This document shows, piece by piece, positions 1-8,074 of a stretch of 11,585 nucleotides of DNA. The stretch is from Bacteroidota bacterium (lineage in GTDB: Bacteria; Bacteroidota; Bacteroidia; Flavobacteriales; Crocinitomicaceae). A program made the translations under genes and the position numbers. The notes beneath the pieces are model-generated. The model ran no database searches. It was not told where the DNA came from and was given only the letters and a program-made list of their open reading frames with translations. Positions within the stretch are counted from its first letter, which is position 1. The number at the start of each line of letters is the position of its first letter. Location: the NCBI GenBank assembly GCA_005798205.1, contig SYKJ01000079.1:1-11585 (forward strand), written 5' to 3'.

Positions 1-1602
1 AAGAGTAAAGGAATAATTTAATGCATATGATTGACCTGCAAGAACCGTCGTAGGAAAACTATTTACCTCACCACTAAAGCTAGGAGCAATAGCTCTTGCA
101 ACATGGTCATAAACCATTTGAGCTGCTGGAACTGAACTTGGCAATAACTCAAATCCTCCCATAACTCCGTTGTTTCCGCCAGCATATGCATTTGATTGAT
201 TGTATCCAGAACCTGTTCCGGTTACGCCATCTTCTGTTAAAACACAAGCCAACTTATATGAATTTGATGCAGGGAGAACAAAATCAGCTTTAACAGAAAC
301 ATTTAAAACCCTAGTTTGAGGATTCCAAGTAGCGCCATTTATCATTGTGGCAACGGGGGGTGTTTGCAAACGTGCAAAAAACTGAGGTGACATTCCTGAA
401 GGATCTACATCAACTCCTCGATCAACAAGCGCGCTTGGATATCCTCCGATTAATGGTCCAATGCTCGCATCATATTCTGCTACCGTCATCGGATCTCCAT
501 TATGCACAGCAATTCCTGCCCAAAACTCGTTGTATTTTTCATTAAACTGATCCATGAATACAGCGCCACGCGGGCACCACTGACACCATGTTCCTGTTCC
601 CTCTTCACTTACAACCATTTTTCCCGGAGCTGGAACCACAGGATTGATTGAGTTTGAAAAAGTATTGTCTGCAGAATTGTCGTCATTTCCTCCATTTATA
701 TTGGAAATAACAACAGTATAGGTTTGATTTCCTGGAACTAGTTGAAAAGTTGGCATGGAAACATTGTAATTAGCAATACTAACTAAATTTTGACCTGTAA
801 CACTCGCATTGTAGACAACATTATTATAGGACAATGAAACATCAAATGAGTTGATTGCTGTAACTCCTCCGTTAAGAACAGAAATAATAGGAGTAACGCT
901 TTGACCAGCTATTTCTCCTCCCAAATCCACATTTGAAATTGCGGCATTTAAATTTGGAAGTACATAAGGTGCATGATCAAAAACAACATTATCCACATAG
1001 AATTGGCTATTCAAAATTGGGAAAAAATCTGTTGAAGCAAGAGAATTTATTCCATTAGTCCAAGTGCCAACCAAAACATCGTCTACATATGCTTTCCAAA
1101 TATGAAGCGTTAAGTTGGCCTCTATTTTTATGTTAAACCAAGTTGCTTGAGGATAGGTTGAAACACATAAATTTGAGGTTACGCCATCGTCTACATATAA
1201 ATTTCCAGCATCGAAATTTACATTTAGTGCCCAAACTTGACCAACCGTTTGATTAGCTTGAAAATTAAAATAAGCCGTTTTATCTGAATTGACATAAAAA
1301 TCTGATTCAAAAGTGAAAACACCTGAGGTATAAACTTGACCAAATTTTAAGATAACATCTTGTGGTCCACCGACTGTTGCTACTGACGAAAAATAAATTG
1401 AATTTGATGGGCTTGAAGACTGCGTATTATTCATCACAACATCTTCTGCTCCTCCCTCTGCCCCACTCCAAGTCGACCAAGAAGCAGATTGCGGACCTAA
1501 ATAAGAACCAAGAGTGTAGGAATCAAAATTTTCAGAAAAAAGTTGCCCAAAAGAAATTCCAATTGAACAAAAGGAGACAAATAATAAAGTATATTTTTTC
1601 AT
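1..1602 (-). CDS. Secreted Omp28-related protein with N-terminal lectin-like domain (3' end missing)
   Basis: The frame is open for 534 codons from an ATG at 1602 to the left edge, so the C-terminus is missing. Residues 1-19 form a signal peptide (MKKYTLLFVSF..., cleavage near FG|Q). Residues about 20-210 are rich in aromatic and beta-prone segments with phrases such as ENFDSYTLG and FYVDNVVFD, typical of concanavalin/LamG-like domains in exported Bacteroidota proteins. Residues about 215-325 resemble a CARDB/Ig-like domain. From about 330 the protein matches the Omp28-like family: a strand (KMVVSEEGTGTW), then C340-Q-W-C343-P-R-G, a thioredoxin-type CXXC motif, then GGYPSALVDRG. Such proteins often end in a type IX secretion sorting domain, but that end is not in view. 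It is divergent from the peptide transporter genes. The exact role is unknown; redox activity of the CXXC is an inference. Confidence 0.85.
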   Translation of the reverse strand, partial: MKKYTLLFVSFCSIGISFGQLFSENFDSYTLGSYLGPQSASWSTWSGAEGGAEDVVMNNTQSSSPSNSIYFSSVATVGGPQDVILKFGQVYTSGVFTFESDFYVNSDKTAYFNFQANQTVGQVWALNVNFDAGNLYVDDGVTSNLCVSTYPQATWFNIKIEANLTLHIWKAYVDDVLVGTWTNGINSLASTDFFPILNSQFYVDNVVFDHAPYVLPNLNAAISNVDLGGEIAGQSVTPIISVLNGGVTAINSFDVSLSYNNVVYNASVTGQNLVSIANYNVSMPTFQLVPGNQTYTVVISNINGGNDDNSADNTFSNSINPVVPAPGKMVVSEEGTGTWCQWCPRGAVFMDQFNEKYNEFWAGIAVHNGDPMTVAEYDASIGPLIGGYPSALVDRGVDVDPSGMSPQFFARLQTPPVATMINGATWNPQTRVLNVSVKADFVLPASNSYKLACVLTEDGVTGTGSGYNQSNAYAGGNNGVMGGFELLPSSVPAAQMVYDHVARAIAPSFSGEVNSFPTTVLAGQSYALNYSFTL

Positions 1603-1626
1603 AATTTAAGGTATTTAATTTGAGCT

Positions 1627-1634
1627 TAAAAGTA
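1627..1634 (-). promoter_or_regulatory. Possible -7 element for the Omp28-like gene
   Basis: Read on the minus strand the site is TACTTTTA, one mismatch from the Bacteroidota -7 consensus TAnnTTTG. A TTG at 1661-1659 could be the -33 element, with a 24 bp spacer that is slightly long. It would give a 5' leader of about 18 nt. The region is AT-rich, so a chance match is quite possible. Confidence 0.3.
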
Positions 1635-1697
1635 CGCCATTAATTTTAAAAAAAAATACAAAAATTAAACATTTATGAACTCTAAAATAAAAATTAG

Positions 1698-1705
1698 TAT
1701 ATTCG
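1698..1705 (+). promoter_or_regulatory. Possible -7 element for the peptide transporter operon
   Basis: TATATTCG differs at one position from the Bacteroidota -7 consensus TAnnTTTG and lies 20 bp before the ATG at 1726. No TTG-type -33 element is visible at the usual distance, so support is weak. It sits in the 123 bp divergent gap, where a promoter for the plus-strand operon is expected. Confidence 0.22.
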
Positions 1706-1725
1706 GCTAAAATAAATCAAAAATT

Positions 1726-3252
1726 ATGGAAAATAGTGCCCAAAACTCAAATACGATTCAACCACAAACTGGTCATCCAAAAGGATTATACTTTCTTTTC
1801 TTTACTGAAATGTGGGAACGCTTTAGTTACTATGGAATGCGAGCAATCTTTATGTTATTTATGACCAAAATATTACTTCTAAAAGATGCAGATGCTTCGG
1901 AGATTTATGGAAGCTATACTGGCCTGGTATTCTTGACGCCACTTTTGGGAGGTTATTTATGTGATAAATTCCTAGGAAACAGAAGAAGTATAATATTTGG
2001 AGGTTTTCTTATGGCAATTGGTCAGTTTTTTTTGTTTTTTAGCGCATCCGCTGGTGCTGATGGTGGTATTATGCTGATGTGGATGGGATTAACAGCAATT
2101 ATAATTGGTAATGGGTTTTTCAAACCAAATATATCAACTATGGTTGGGCAGCTATACCCCGCAAATGACAGAAGGATAGATAGTGCATTTACAATTTTTT
2201 ATATGGGTATAAATCTCGGAGCTTTTTTCTCACCTTTAGTTTGCGGATCAATGGACTTTAAATGGGGATTTTTATGCGCTGGAATAGGAATGTTAATAGG
2301 ACTAGTAGCATTCATTTTAGGTCAAAAAAAATACCTTATTTCTGAGGATGGAAAAGACATAGGACTTCCAGTAAAGAAACTCGACCTTAAAAGCACTGGA
2401 CTGATAATTGGCTCAATTGCAATCATCTTTTTCATGCTAAACTTTAAACAACTATTTAAAAGTGATCTTGACATAATAAGCTATTTTATTTATGGCGCAA
2501 TGGTACTCATGCCAATATTAATTTTTAGTGATAAAAGTTTATCGAAAATTGAAATTCAAAGGATTTCTGTAATTTTTATACTTGCATTCTTCGTGATTTT
2601 CTTCTGGGGAGCTTTTGAACAAGCAGGAGCCTCACTAACACTATTTGCTGACAGACAAACTGAGAGGACATTATTCGGTTGGGAAATGCCCGCCTCTTAT
2701 TTTCAATCTGTTAATCCATTGGCGGTAATTGCTCTTGCTCCTATTATGACAATGGTATGGGGATTTCTATATGCAAGAAAATTAGAGCCATCTTCACCTA
2801 AAAAAATGGCAATTGGATTGGGCTTAGTTGCCCTTGGTTACGTAGTAATTGCAATAGCAGTTAAAGGCCTAGGATTGGGTGATAAAGTATCAATGTGGTG
2901 GCTAATCGGCTTGTATGTAATTCATACAATTGGTGAATTATGTTTATCTCCAATCGGTTTATCAATGGTTTCCAAACTTGCACCACTTAGGTTGTCTTCT
3001 CTAATGATGGGAACTTGGTTCTTAGCGAATGCTGCAGCTAACAAGTTTGCAGGTACTTTAAGTGCCTTAATTCCAGGTGGAGAAGATGGTAAAGGTGGGG
3101 CGACTTCCTTCTTAGGTTTTCAAATTACCAATTTATACGAGTTTTTTGTTCTATTTATTATTATGTCTGGTGTTGCAGCTGCTATATTATTCTTCCTTTG
3201 TTCTTGGCTCGAGAAAAAAATGCATAATGATCACGTAGAAGCTCAAGCCTAA
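1726..3252 (+). CDS. POT/PTR2 family proton:oligopeptide symporter, paralogue 1
   Basis: This 508-residue inner-membrane protein should import di- and tripeptides with protons. It has the POT signatures in order: TM1 E28-x-x-E31-R32-F-S-Y-Y-G with R39; TM4 GNGFFK133PN; the FYMGINLGAFFSP motif that follows; TM7 FFWGAFE298Q; and TM10 IGE404LCLSPIGLS. All the charged residues known from studied bacterial POTs (equivalents of PepTSt E22, E25, R26, R33, K126, E300, E400) are present, so it looks functional. The length fits the family, and there are many hydrophobic segments, about 12-14. The ATG at 1726 starts a polar N-terminal tail just before TM1. It heads three tandem POT genes and is followed after 75 bp by paralogue 2. 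Exact substrate range cannot be read from sequence. Confidence 0.93.
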   Translation: MENSAQNSNTIQPQTGHPKGLYFLFFTEMWERFSYYGMRAIFMLFMTKILLLKDADASEIYGSYTGLVFLTPLLGGYLCDKFLGNRRSIIFGGFLMAIGQFFLFFSASAGADGGIMLMWMGLTAIIIGNGFFKPNISTMVGQLYPANDRRIDSAFTIFYMGINLGAFFSPLVCGSMDFKWGFLCAGIGMLIGLVAFILGQKKYLISEDGKDIGLPVKKLDLKSTGLIIGSIAIIFFMLNFKQLFKSDLDIISYFIYGAMVLMPILIFSDKSLSKIEIQRISVIFILAFFVIFFWGAFEQAGASLTLFADRQTERTLFGWEMPASYFQSVNPLAVIALAPIMTMVWGFLYARKLEPSSPKKMAIGLGLVALGYVVIAIAVKGLGLGDKVSMWWLIGLYVIHTIGELCLSPIGLSMVSKLAPLRLSSLMMGTWFLANAAANKFAGTLSALIPGGEDGKGGATSFLGFQITNLYEFFVLFIIMSGVAAAILFFLCSWLEKKMHNDHVEAQA

Positions 3253-3327
3253 AAAATTAATACTTTACAGTTTATGCAATTATTCCCTGTATTAAGTGGC
3301 ATGAACAAATTTTTATATTTATAAGTT

Positions 3328-4986
3328 ATGTGGAAAAATCACCCAAAAGCATTGCCATTTTTATTTTTATCTGAAATGTGGGAGCGTTTCGGATATTATT
3401 TAATGATCGGGATTTTCACGCTCTACCTTAAAGATGTTGAGGCTGGTTTTGCGATGTCTGAAAAAGAAGCTTCAGACTTATATGGAACATTTATTGCTCT
3501 TGTCTTTTTGACACCTTTCATTGGCGGATTAGTTGCCGACAGATATCTTGGTTATAAAAAATCAATTGTCATTGGTGGAATAATGATGGGCGCAGGTTAT
3601 TTTATGATGGGAATTCATAATATCACGATGCTTTATATTGCTATGACTCTTGTGATTGTAGGTAATGGATTCTTTAAACCAAATATCTCAACTTTATTAG
3701 GTAATTTTTACAATGAAGACCAATACAAAGAAAAGAAAGACGAAGGTTACAATATTTTCTATATGGGAATAAATATTGGTGCTTTCATTTGTAACTTTTT
3801 TGGAGCTGCTTTGCAAATTTTACTAGGTTGGCAATATGCTTTTATGGCTGCAGGTTTAGGAATGTTTATCGGTGTAATTGTTTTCCTTTTAGGAACGAAA
3901 TACTATGGAGACAAAACCGATAAAAAAGGAATTCAAGAAGGCGATATGCCATTTTCTAAAATTGTATTATACATTTTAGTTCCGTCAGTGGTTTTTGGAG
4001 TTATTGGCTGGTTAATTAAAGGAGTACAGTCAGATGCAAATCTTGATAGTTTCATTTTCGGATCTGATAGTACTGACGCTTTTATATTTGCATGCATTCC
4101 TGTTATATTTTTTTATGGGAGTTTATACTTTAAAGCAAAAGCGGAAGATAAGCGTCCAATTGGCGCACTTCTAACCATTTTTGCTGTTGTAATTCTATTT
4201 TGGGCTGTTTTTAAATTAAACGGATCTGCTTTAAATACATGGGCGGATCGTTATACAGATAGAGAAATATCAGGGAAAACTGAACAAGTTTTTAATGGTC
4301 TTAAATTATCAAAAGAGATAGTATATAAGTCAGATTCCGTTGAAATGTATGATGCAAGTTTTCGACTTCAAAAAACAAATGGTGTTGTTAAAAAAGAACT
4401 TGGATATCCAATTTATTTTAGAAATGTAGCTAAAGAAAAATTACCAAAAGAAGGAACTACAGTTTCTATTTGGGCAACTAATCTCAGTCAGTCTATCAAT
4501 CCAGGATGGGTTATTATATTGACACCTCTTATTGTTGCTTTCTTTACTTTTTTACGAAATAGGAAAAAAGAACCAAGTACGCCAACTAAAATTGCATTTG
4601 GCTTGCTTATTTCGGCTCTGTCAGTTTTGGTGATGGTAGCAGCTGTCCAAATTGGTGGAAATGGAACAGAAAAAGTAAGTGTTTGGTGGTTGGTTGCTAA
4701 TTATGGCATAATTACAATTGGGGAATTATTTCTGAGTCCAATGGGACTTTCTGTTGTTTCAAAATTAAGTCCTGTAAATATAACATCATTAATGATGGGA
4801 GGCTGGTTTCTATCAACATCAATTGGAAATAAATTAAGTGGTGTATTAGCAAGCTTATGGGACACTTACGACGACAAAGCCGATTTCTTCTGGATAAACT
4901 TTGGTTTATTACTATTTGCCTCTTTATTGATGTTTATCTTTTTAAAACAACTGAATAAAGTAATGCAAGAAAAAGGAATCAATTAG
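3328..4986 (+). CDS. POT/PTR2 family transporter, divergent paralogue 2 with long extra loop
   Basis: This is a 552-residue POT protein, longer than its neighbours. The TM1 motif E16-x-x-E19-R20-F-G-Y-Y is intact, as are TM4 GNGFFK117PN, FYMGINIGAF and TM10 IGE466LFLSPMGLS. Two conserved charges differ: the position of PepTSt R33 is I27 (YYLMI instead of YYGMR), and the TM7 position of E300 is K296 (FWAVFKLNG instead of FWxxFEQxG). Between TM7 and the next helix lies a hydrophilic stretch, about residues 309-388, roughly 60 residues longer than in paralogue 1 and predicted to be periplasmic. The protein is almost certainly a transporter of this superfamily, but its substrate or proton coupling may differ from ordinary peptide symport. 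The stop codon is 1 bp from the ATG of paralogue 3, so the two are probably co-translated. Confidence 0.92.
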   Translation: MWKNHPKALPFLFLSEMWERFGYYLMIGIFTLYLKDVEAGFAMSEKEASDLYGTFIALVFLTPFIGGLVADRYLGYKKSIVIGGIMMGAGYFMMGIHNITMLYIAMTLVIVGNGFFKPNISTLLGNFYNEDQYKEKKDEGYNIFYMGINIGAFICNFFGAALQILLGWQYAFMAAGLGMFIGVIVFLLGTKYYGDKTDKKGIQEGDMPFSKIVLYILVPSVVFGVIGWLIKGVQSDANLDSFIFGSDSTDAFIFACIPVIFFYGSLYFKAKAEDKRPIGALLTIFAVVILFWAVFKLNGSALNTWADRYTDREISGKTEQVFNGLKLSKEIVYKSDSVEMYDASFRLQKTNGVVKKELGYPIYFRNVAKEKLPKEGTTVSIWATNLSQSINPGWVIILTPLIVAFFTFLRNRKKEPSTPTKIAFGLLISALSVLVMVAAVQIGGNGTEKVSVWWLVANYGIITIGELFLSPMGLSVVSKLSPVNITSLMMGGWFLSTSIGNKLSGVLASLWDTYDDKADFFWINFGLLLFASLLMFIFLKQLNKVMQEKGIN

Positions 4987-4987
4987 A

Positions 4988-6466
4988 ATGGCAAATAATC
5001 TAACCCTCGAACAAATACAAGATTTTAAAGGCAAGTATCCCAAGCAATTATGGTATTTGTTTTTTATAGAAATGTGGGAGCGTTTCTGTTTCTACGGAAA
5101 TAGAGGAATGCTCACAATTTTTATGGTAGATGTATTGTTACTTTCTGAAAAAAGTGCCAATCTAAAATACGGAGCAATTCAAGCATTCGTTTATGCCTTC
5201 ACCTTCATTGGCGGTTTGTTTGCCGATAAGATTTTGGGCTTTCAAAAATCTTTACTTTGGGGTGGGCTGTTGATGATTTCTGGGAGCATTGTTTTGGGTG
5301 TATCTGCTCAGGATTATTTTTATTTTGGAATCTGTTTGTTGATTATTGGAACGGGCTTTTTTAAACCGAATATTTCTACAATGGTCGGAGAATTGTACAA
5401 GGAAGGAGATGCAAGAAGAGATGCTGGTTTTGGATTATTTTACGCAGGAATAAACATTGGGGCCCTTTTTGGCGGTGCCATTTGTGTGTATGTTGGTAAA
5501 ATGTATTCGTGGGATTTGGCTTTTTTACTTTCAGGTGTTTTCATGATTATTGGCTTGCTTACTTTTCTTATTTGCAGAGCAAATCTTGGTCCTATCGGTT
5601 TGGCGCCAATACCTGCTAAACCTGAAACTGCGAAACGTAATCAATGGATGGTCTATGTTGGGTCCATTTTAATTCTCCCAGGCATTTACCTTATGATTAC
5701 CAATACTTACTACACCGATATTTTTATGTATGTTATCGGACCTGCTACACTTGTTTATTTACTTTTTGAAATGGTAAAGCTAGGCTGGGAGGAAAATAAA
5801 AAAATGATTGCAGCACTTGTTTTTATTCTTCTATCTATCTTATTTTGGGCGTTTTTTGAGCAAAGTGGTGGCTCCCTTAGTTTATTTGCCAAAGACAATC
5901 TTCATTCCGATCTTTTCTTTTTTAATATGGATCCTAATGTGATAAATAACTCCTCCAACTCACTTTTTGTAGTAATTTTTAGTCCGTTAATTGGCCTACT
6001 TTGGATTTGGTTAAACCGAAGGAAAATTGAGCCTAATTATTTTGCGAAATTTGGACTCGCATTTTTATTTCTTGGAGGGGCATTTTATGTTTTTTATGCT
6101 AACCGATTTTTCGCGGATGCCGACGGAAAAACCTCATTACTTGTATTTACCGCTGCCTATTTTGTTATTACCATCGCAGAATTATTACTCTCTCCGATTG
6201 GCTTGTCACTGATGACCAAGTTGTCTCCAAAAAAATTATGGGGAGTTATGATGGGTTTATGGTTTTTAGCAAGTGCTTATGGTCAGTATGTAGCTGGAAT
6301 TCTCGGGGCTGGAATGGCTTCACCAGACGAAAATGCAAGTGCAACTGTCAAATTAAATCTCTACACGGAAGGATACCACCAATTAGCGATTTATGGAATA
6401 ATCACAGGAATTGTGGTTATTGTAGCTGCTCCTTTTCTGAAGAAATTGATGAAAGGTATTGAGTAG
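4988..6466 (+). CDS. POT/PTR2 family proton:oligopeptide symporter, paralogue 3
   Basis: This is a 492-residue polytopic membrane protein of the same family. Visible motifs are TM1 E28-x-x-E31-R32-F-C-F-Y-G-N-R39, TM4 GTGFFK126PN, FYAGINIGALFGG, TM7 FWAFFE291Q and TM10 IAE398LLLSPIGLS, so the charged residues tied to proton coupling and peptide binding are kept. A difference from paralogues 1 and 2 is the segment after TM7: they have QSVNP or QSINP before the next helix, while this protein has VINNSSNSL and no proline. The ATG follows the previous stop after a single base, which points to translational coupling within one operon. It ends 30 bp before the convergent peptidase gene, with no clear terminator hairpin between them. 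It probably imports small peptides; preference relative to its paralogues is unknown. Confidence 0.92.
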   Translation: MANNLTLEQIQDFKGKYPKQLWYLFFIEMWERFCFYGNRGMLTIFMVDVLLLSEKSANLKYGAIQAFVYAFTFIGGLFADKILGFQKSLLWGGLLMISGSIVLGVSAQDYFYFGICLLIIGTGFFKPNISTMVGELYKEGDARRDAGFGLFYAGINIGALFGGAICVYVGKMYSWDLAFLLSGVFMIIGLLTFLICRANLGPIGLAPIPAKPETAKRNQWMVYVGSILILPGIYLMITNTYYTDIFMYVIGPATLVYLLFEMVKLGWEENKKMIAALVFILLSILFWAFFEQSGGSLSLFAKDNLHSDLFFFNMDPNVINNSSNSLFVVIFSPLIGLLWIWLNRRKIEPNYFAKFGLAFLFLGGAFYVFYANRFFADADGKTSLLVFTAAYFVITIAELLLSPIGLSLMTKLSPKKLWGVMMGLWFLASAYGQYVAGILGAGMASPDENASATVKLNLYTEGYHQLAIYGIITGIVVIVAAPFLKKLMKGIE

Positions 6467-6496
6467 AATATAGAAAAGAAAGAAAAAAATGAACTA

Positions 6497-7279
6497 TTAA
6501 AAATTGCATTCTTTACTAATTCCCAAAACATAATTGTTAATAATTTGAATATCATTGTTTCCTGCTAAATAATCTCCTTGGAAACCTTTTATATCTTTAA
6601 GTTCTATTTGCATTTTGTATTCCGATAAAATGTCCTTTGCCAAAGGTAAATATGACCAATGCCATTTTTCAGTTTCGTAGCCTGTTCTTTTTGTTACTTT
6701 TTTATCATCATAAACTTGGCAAAAGCCAAATTTCGAAGCATTGTTTTTTAGCCAATTGTATACTTGCTTTCCGATGGCACTTTCAAAGTAAATTTCTTCT
6801 ACCGAATTTATATCTATATCAGTACCCCAGTGGTGACGTGAAGATGTTGGCATTGAACTTGATGTCAAAATCTTCAAAGCAATCTTTGTTTCATCTTGCA
6901 TTTCAAGTTTATTTAAATTCCATTTATTCTCCCAAATTACTTTTTGTTCATCAAAATTTCTAGTTCCAGAGAGAATAATAAGAGGTATGCCGTCATTACT
7001 AGCAGCTGTTGCCATCTTATCAAAGGCTTCTAGTGTTTCTTTTTGAAGGTAAATTTCTTTATCGCTCCATTGTTCAGAGACTAATACAAAATTAGGGTGA
7101 TCTCGATAATCAAATTTACCTAACAAGAAATCCTTATTATAATTTAAAGATTTGTTTTTATTTTTCTCTTCTTCTTTTTGATTAGCTTTCTTATCATTAT
7201 TCTCTATATCACATGAATTATTACAAGATATAGTTCCAAGAAATAGCAAAATAAAAAACCTTTGAAAAGACAGTGTCAT
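6497..7279 (-). CDS. M15/VanY-type D-Ala-D-Ala carboxypeptidase-like lipoprotein (second of tandem pair)
   Basis: The product is 260 residues. A hydrophobic N-terminus ends at TISC19, a plausible though non-canonical lipobox (Thr at -3), followed by a charged linker at about 25-45 rich in Lys, Glu and Asn. The catalytic domain carries the M15B zinc motifs: S147-R-H149-H-W-G-T-D-I-D156, matching SxHxxGxxxD, and E204-K-W-H207, matching ExWH. This predicts zinc ligands H149, D156 and H207 with E204 as catalytic base. SGTRNF (about 104-109) is the upstream conserved segment. Family members cut D-Ala-D-Ala termini of peptidoglycan stem peptides, so a carboxypeptidase or dipeptidase on the outer side of a membrane is expected. 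Its ATG overlaps the stop of the upstream paralogue by 4 bp (7276-7279). It converges with the transporter operon. Confidence 0.87.
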   Translation of the reverse strand: MTLSFQRFFILLFLGTISCNNSCDIENNDKKANQKEEEKNKNKSLNYNKDFLLGKFDYRDHPNFVLVSEQWSDKEIYLQKETLEAFDKMATAASNDGIPLIILSGTRNFDEQKVIWENKWNLNKLEMQDETKIALKILTSSSMPTSSRHHWGTDIDINSVEEIYFESAIGKQVYNWLKNNASKFGFCQVYDDKKVTKRTGYETEKWHWSYLPLAKDILSEYKMQIELKDIKGFQGDYLAGNNDIQIINNYVLGISKECNF

Positions 7280-8025
7280 TTACATTCTTTATTAATGCCA
7301 TTAACATACAATTCTATAGGTTGTATTTTTTTTGCCAAATTACTTCCCGCAAAACCATTAATCATTGAATAATCTACTAGTTCGTTATACCTCACTAGGT
7401 ATTTTGATGATAGGGGCATATAAGACCAATGCCATTTCTCCAATTCATAGCCTGTTCTCTTGGTAACTTTTTTATCGTCATAGACTTGACAAAATCCAAA
7501 TTTAGAGGCGTTTTGAGTAAGCCATTTATATGCTTTTAATCCAATACCGCTTTCGAAATAACTATTGTTGAGATTAATTAAATCCATATCTGTACCCCAA
7601 TGATGCCTTGATGTAGTAGGCATAGAGCTATATAACAAAATCTTTTTCGCGCTCGATAAACTATCCATTTTTGTGATGTTTTCAGACCATTTACGATTCC
7701 AAATAGCTTTTTGCTCATAAAAATTTCTAGTGCCAGAAATAATTGTGAGAGTAATACCTTCTTTGAAGGCAGAATCATACATTTCCTTGTATTTTGCATA
7801 CGTTTCTTTATGAAGATACATAGATTTAGAGGAATATTTTGAATCGACAAAAACAAAATTGGAATCCTTCTTATAATCAAATTTCCCTAACAAGTGATTT
7901 ATTTCTTCTGTATCAATTTTTTTTTGATCCTTAGAAGATAAATCAACTGGTTTTAATATTAAGCTATTTACAGAAATCTGGGAAGAAAGAATTAAGAATA
8001 GGTTAAGAATAAGAATTTGAAACAT
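7276..8025 (-). CDS. M15/VanY-type D-Ala-D-Ala carboxypeptidase-like protein (first of tandem pair)
   Basis: This 249-residue protein is a paralogue of the next gene downstream. Residues 1 to about 21 form a secretion signal (MFQILILNLFLILSS...) with no lipobox cysteine, so it should be soluble in the periplasm or outside. The zinc motifs are intact: S139-R-H141-H-W-G-T-D-M-D148 and E196-K-W-H199. The segment before the second motif (SKFGFCQVYDDKKVTKRTG) is the same in both copies, while the DNA differs at many synonymous positions, so the duplication is old and selected. Both proteins also end in a KEC motif. The likely role is peptidoglycan peptide trimming; whether it acts on pentapeptides or dipeptides cannot be told. 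The ATG at 8025 is chosen because it begins the signal peptide directly, although the same 12 bp around it recurs 44 bp upstream. Confidence 0.87.
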   Translation of the reverse strand: MFQILILNLFLILSSQISVNSLILKPVDLSSKDQKKIDTEEINHLLGKFDYKKDSNFVFVDSKYSSKSMYLHKETYAKYKEMYDSAFKEGITLTIISGTRNFYEQKAIWNRKWSENITKMDSLSSAKKILLYSSMPTTSRHHWGTDMDLINLNNSYFESGIGLKAYKWLTQNASKFGFCQVYDDKKVTKRTGYELEKWHWSYMPLSSKYLVRYNELVDYSMINGFAGSNLAKKIQPIELYVNGINKECK

Positions 8026-8069
8026 TTAAAAATATTAGATTAAAAAATATTAATAATAATTTGAAACAT
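8014..8069 (-). repeat. Direct repeat of the peptidase gene's start region, with a 9-codon leader ORF
   Basis: The 12 bp ATGTTTCAAATT occurs on the minus strand at 8025-8014, the first four codons of the peptidase gene, and again at 8069-8058, offset by 44 bp. The upstream copy opens a tiny ORF at 8069-8040 encoding MFQIIINIF and a stop, which resembles the real start MFQILILNLF. It looks like a decayed local duplication of the gene's 5' end. A leader-peptide role is possible but unsupported. Confidence 0.55.
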
Positions 8070-8074
8070 AAAAT

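Noticed and set aside
345..1604. Small plus-strand open frames at 345-545 and 1362-1604
   Set aside because: They lie antisense within the long Omp28-like gene, whose minus-strand frame has a signal peptide and recognisable domains; the plus-strand products look like no protein.
3263..3299. Imperfect hairpin between POT genes 1 and 2 (ACTTTACAG paired with CTGTATTAAGT)
   Set aside because: The stem has a 2-base bulge, a 16-base loop, no GC-rich core and no T-run directly after it, so it is not a convincing terminator.
6027..6462. Open frames at 6027-6212 and 6238-6462, plus strand
   Set aside because: They are out-of-frame shadows of the third POT gene, whose TM10 motif runs through the same bases.
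6467..6496. Bidirectional terminator between the convergent POT and peptidase genes
   Set aside because: The 30 bp gap is purine-rich (gaaaagaaagaaaaaaa) and shows no inverted repeat.
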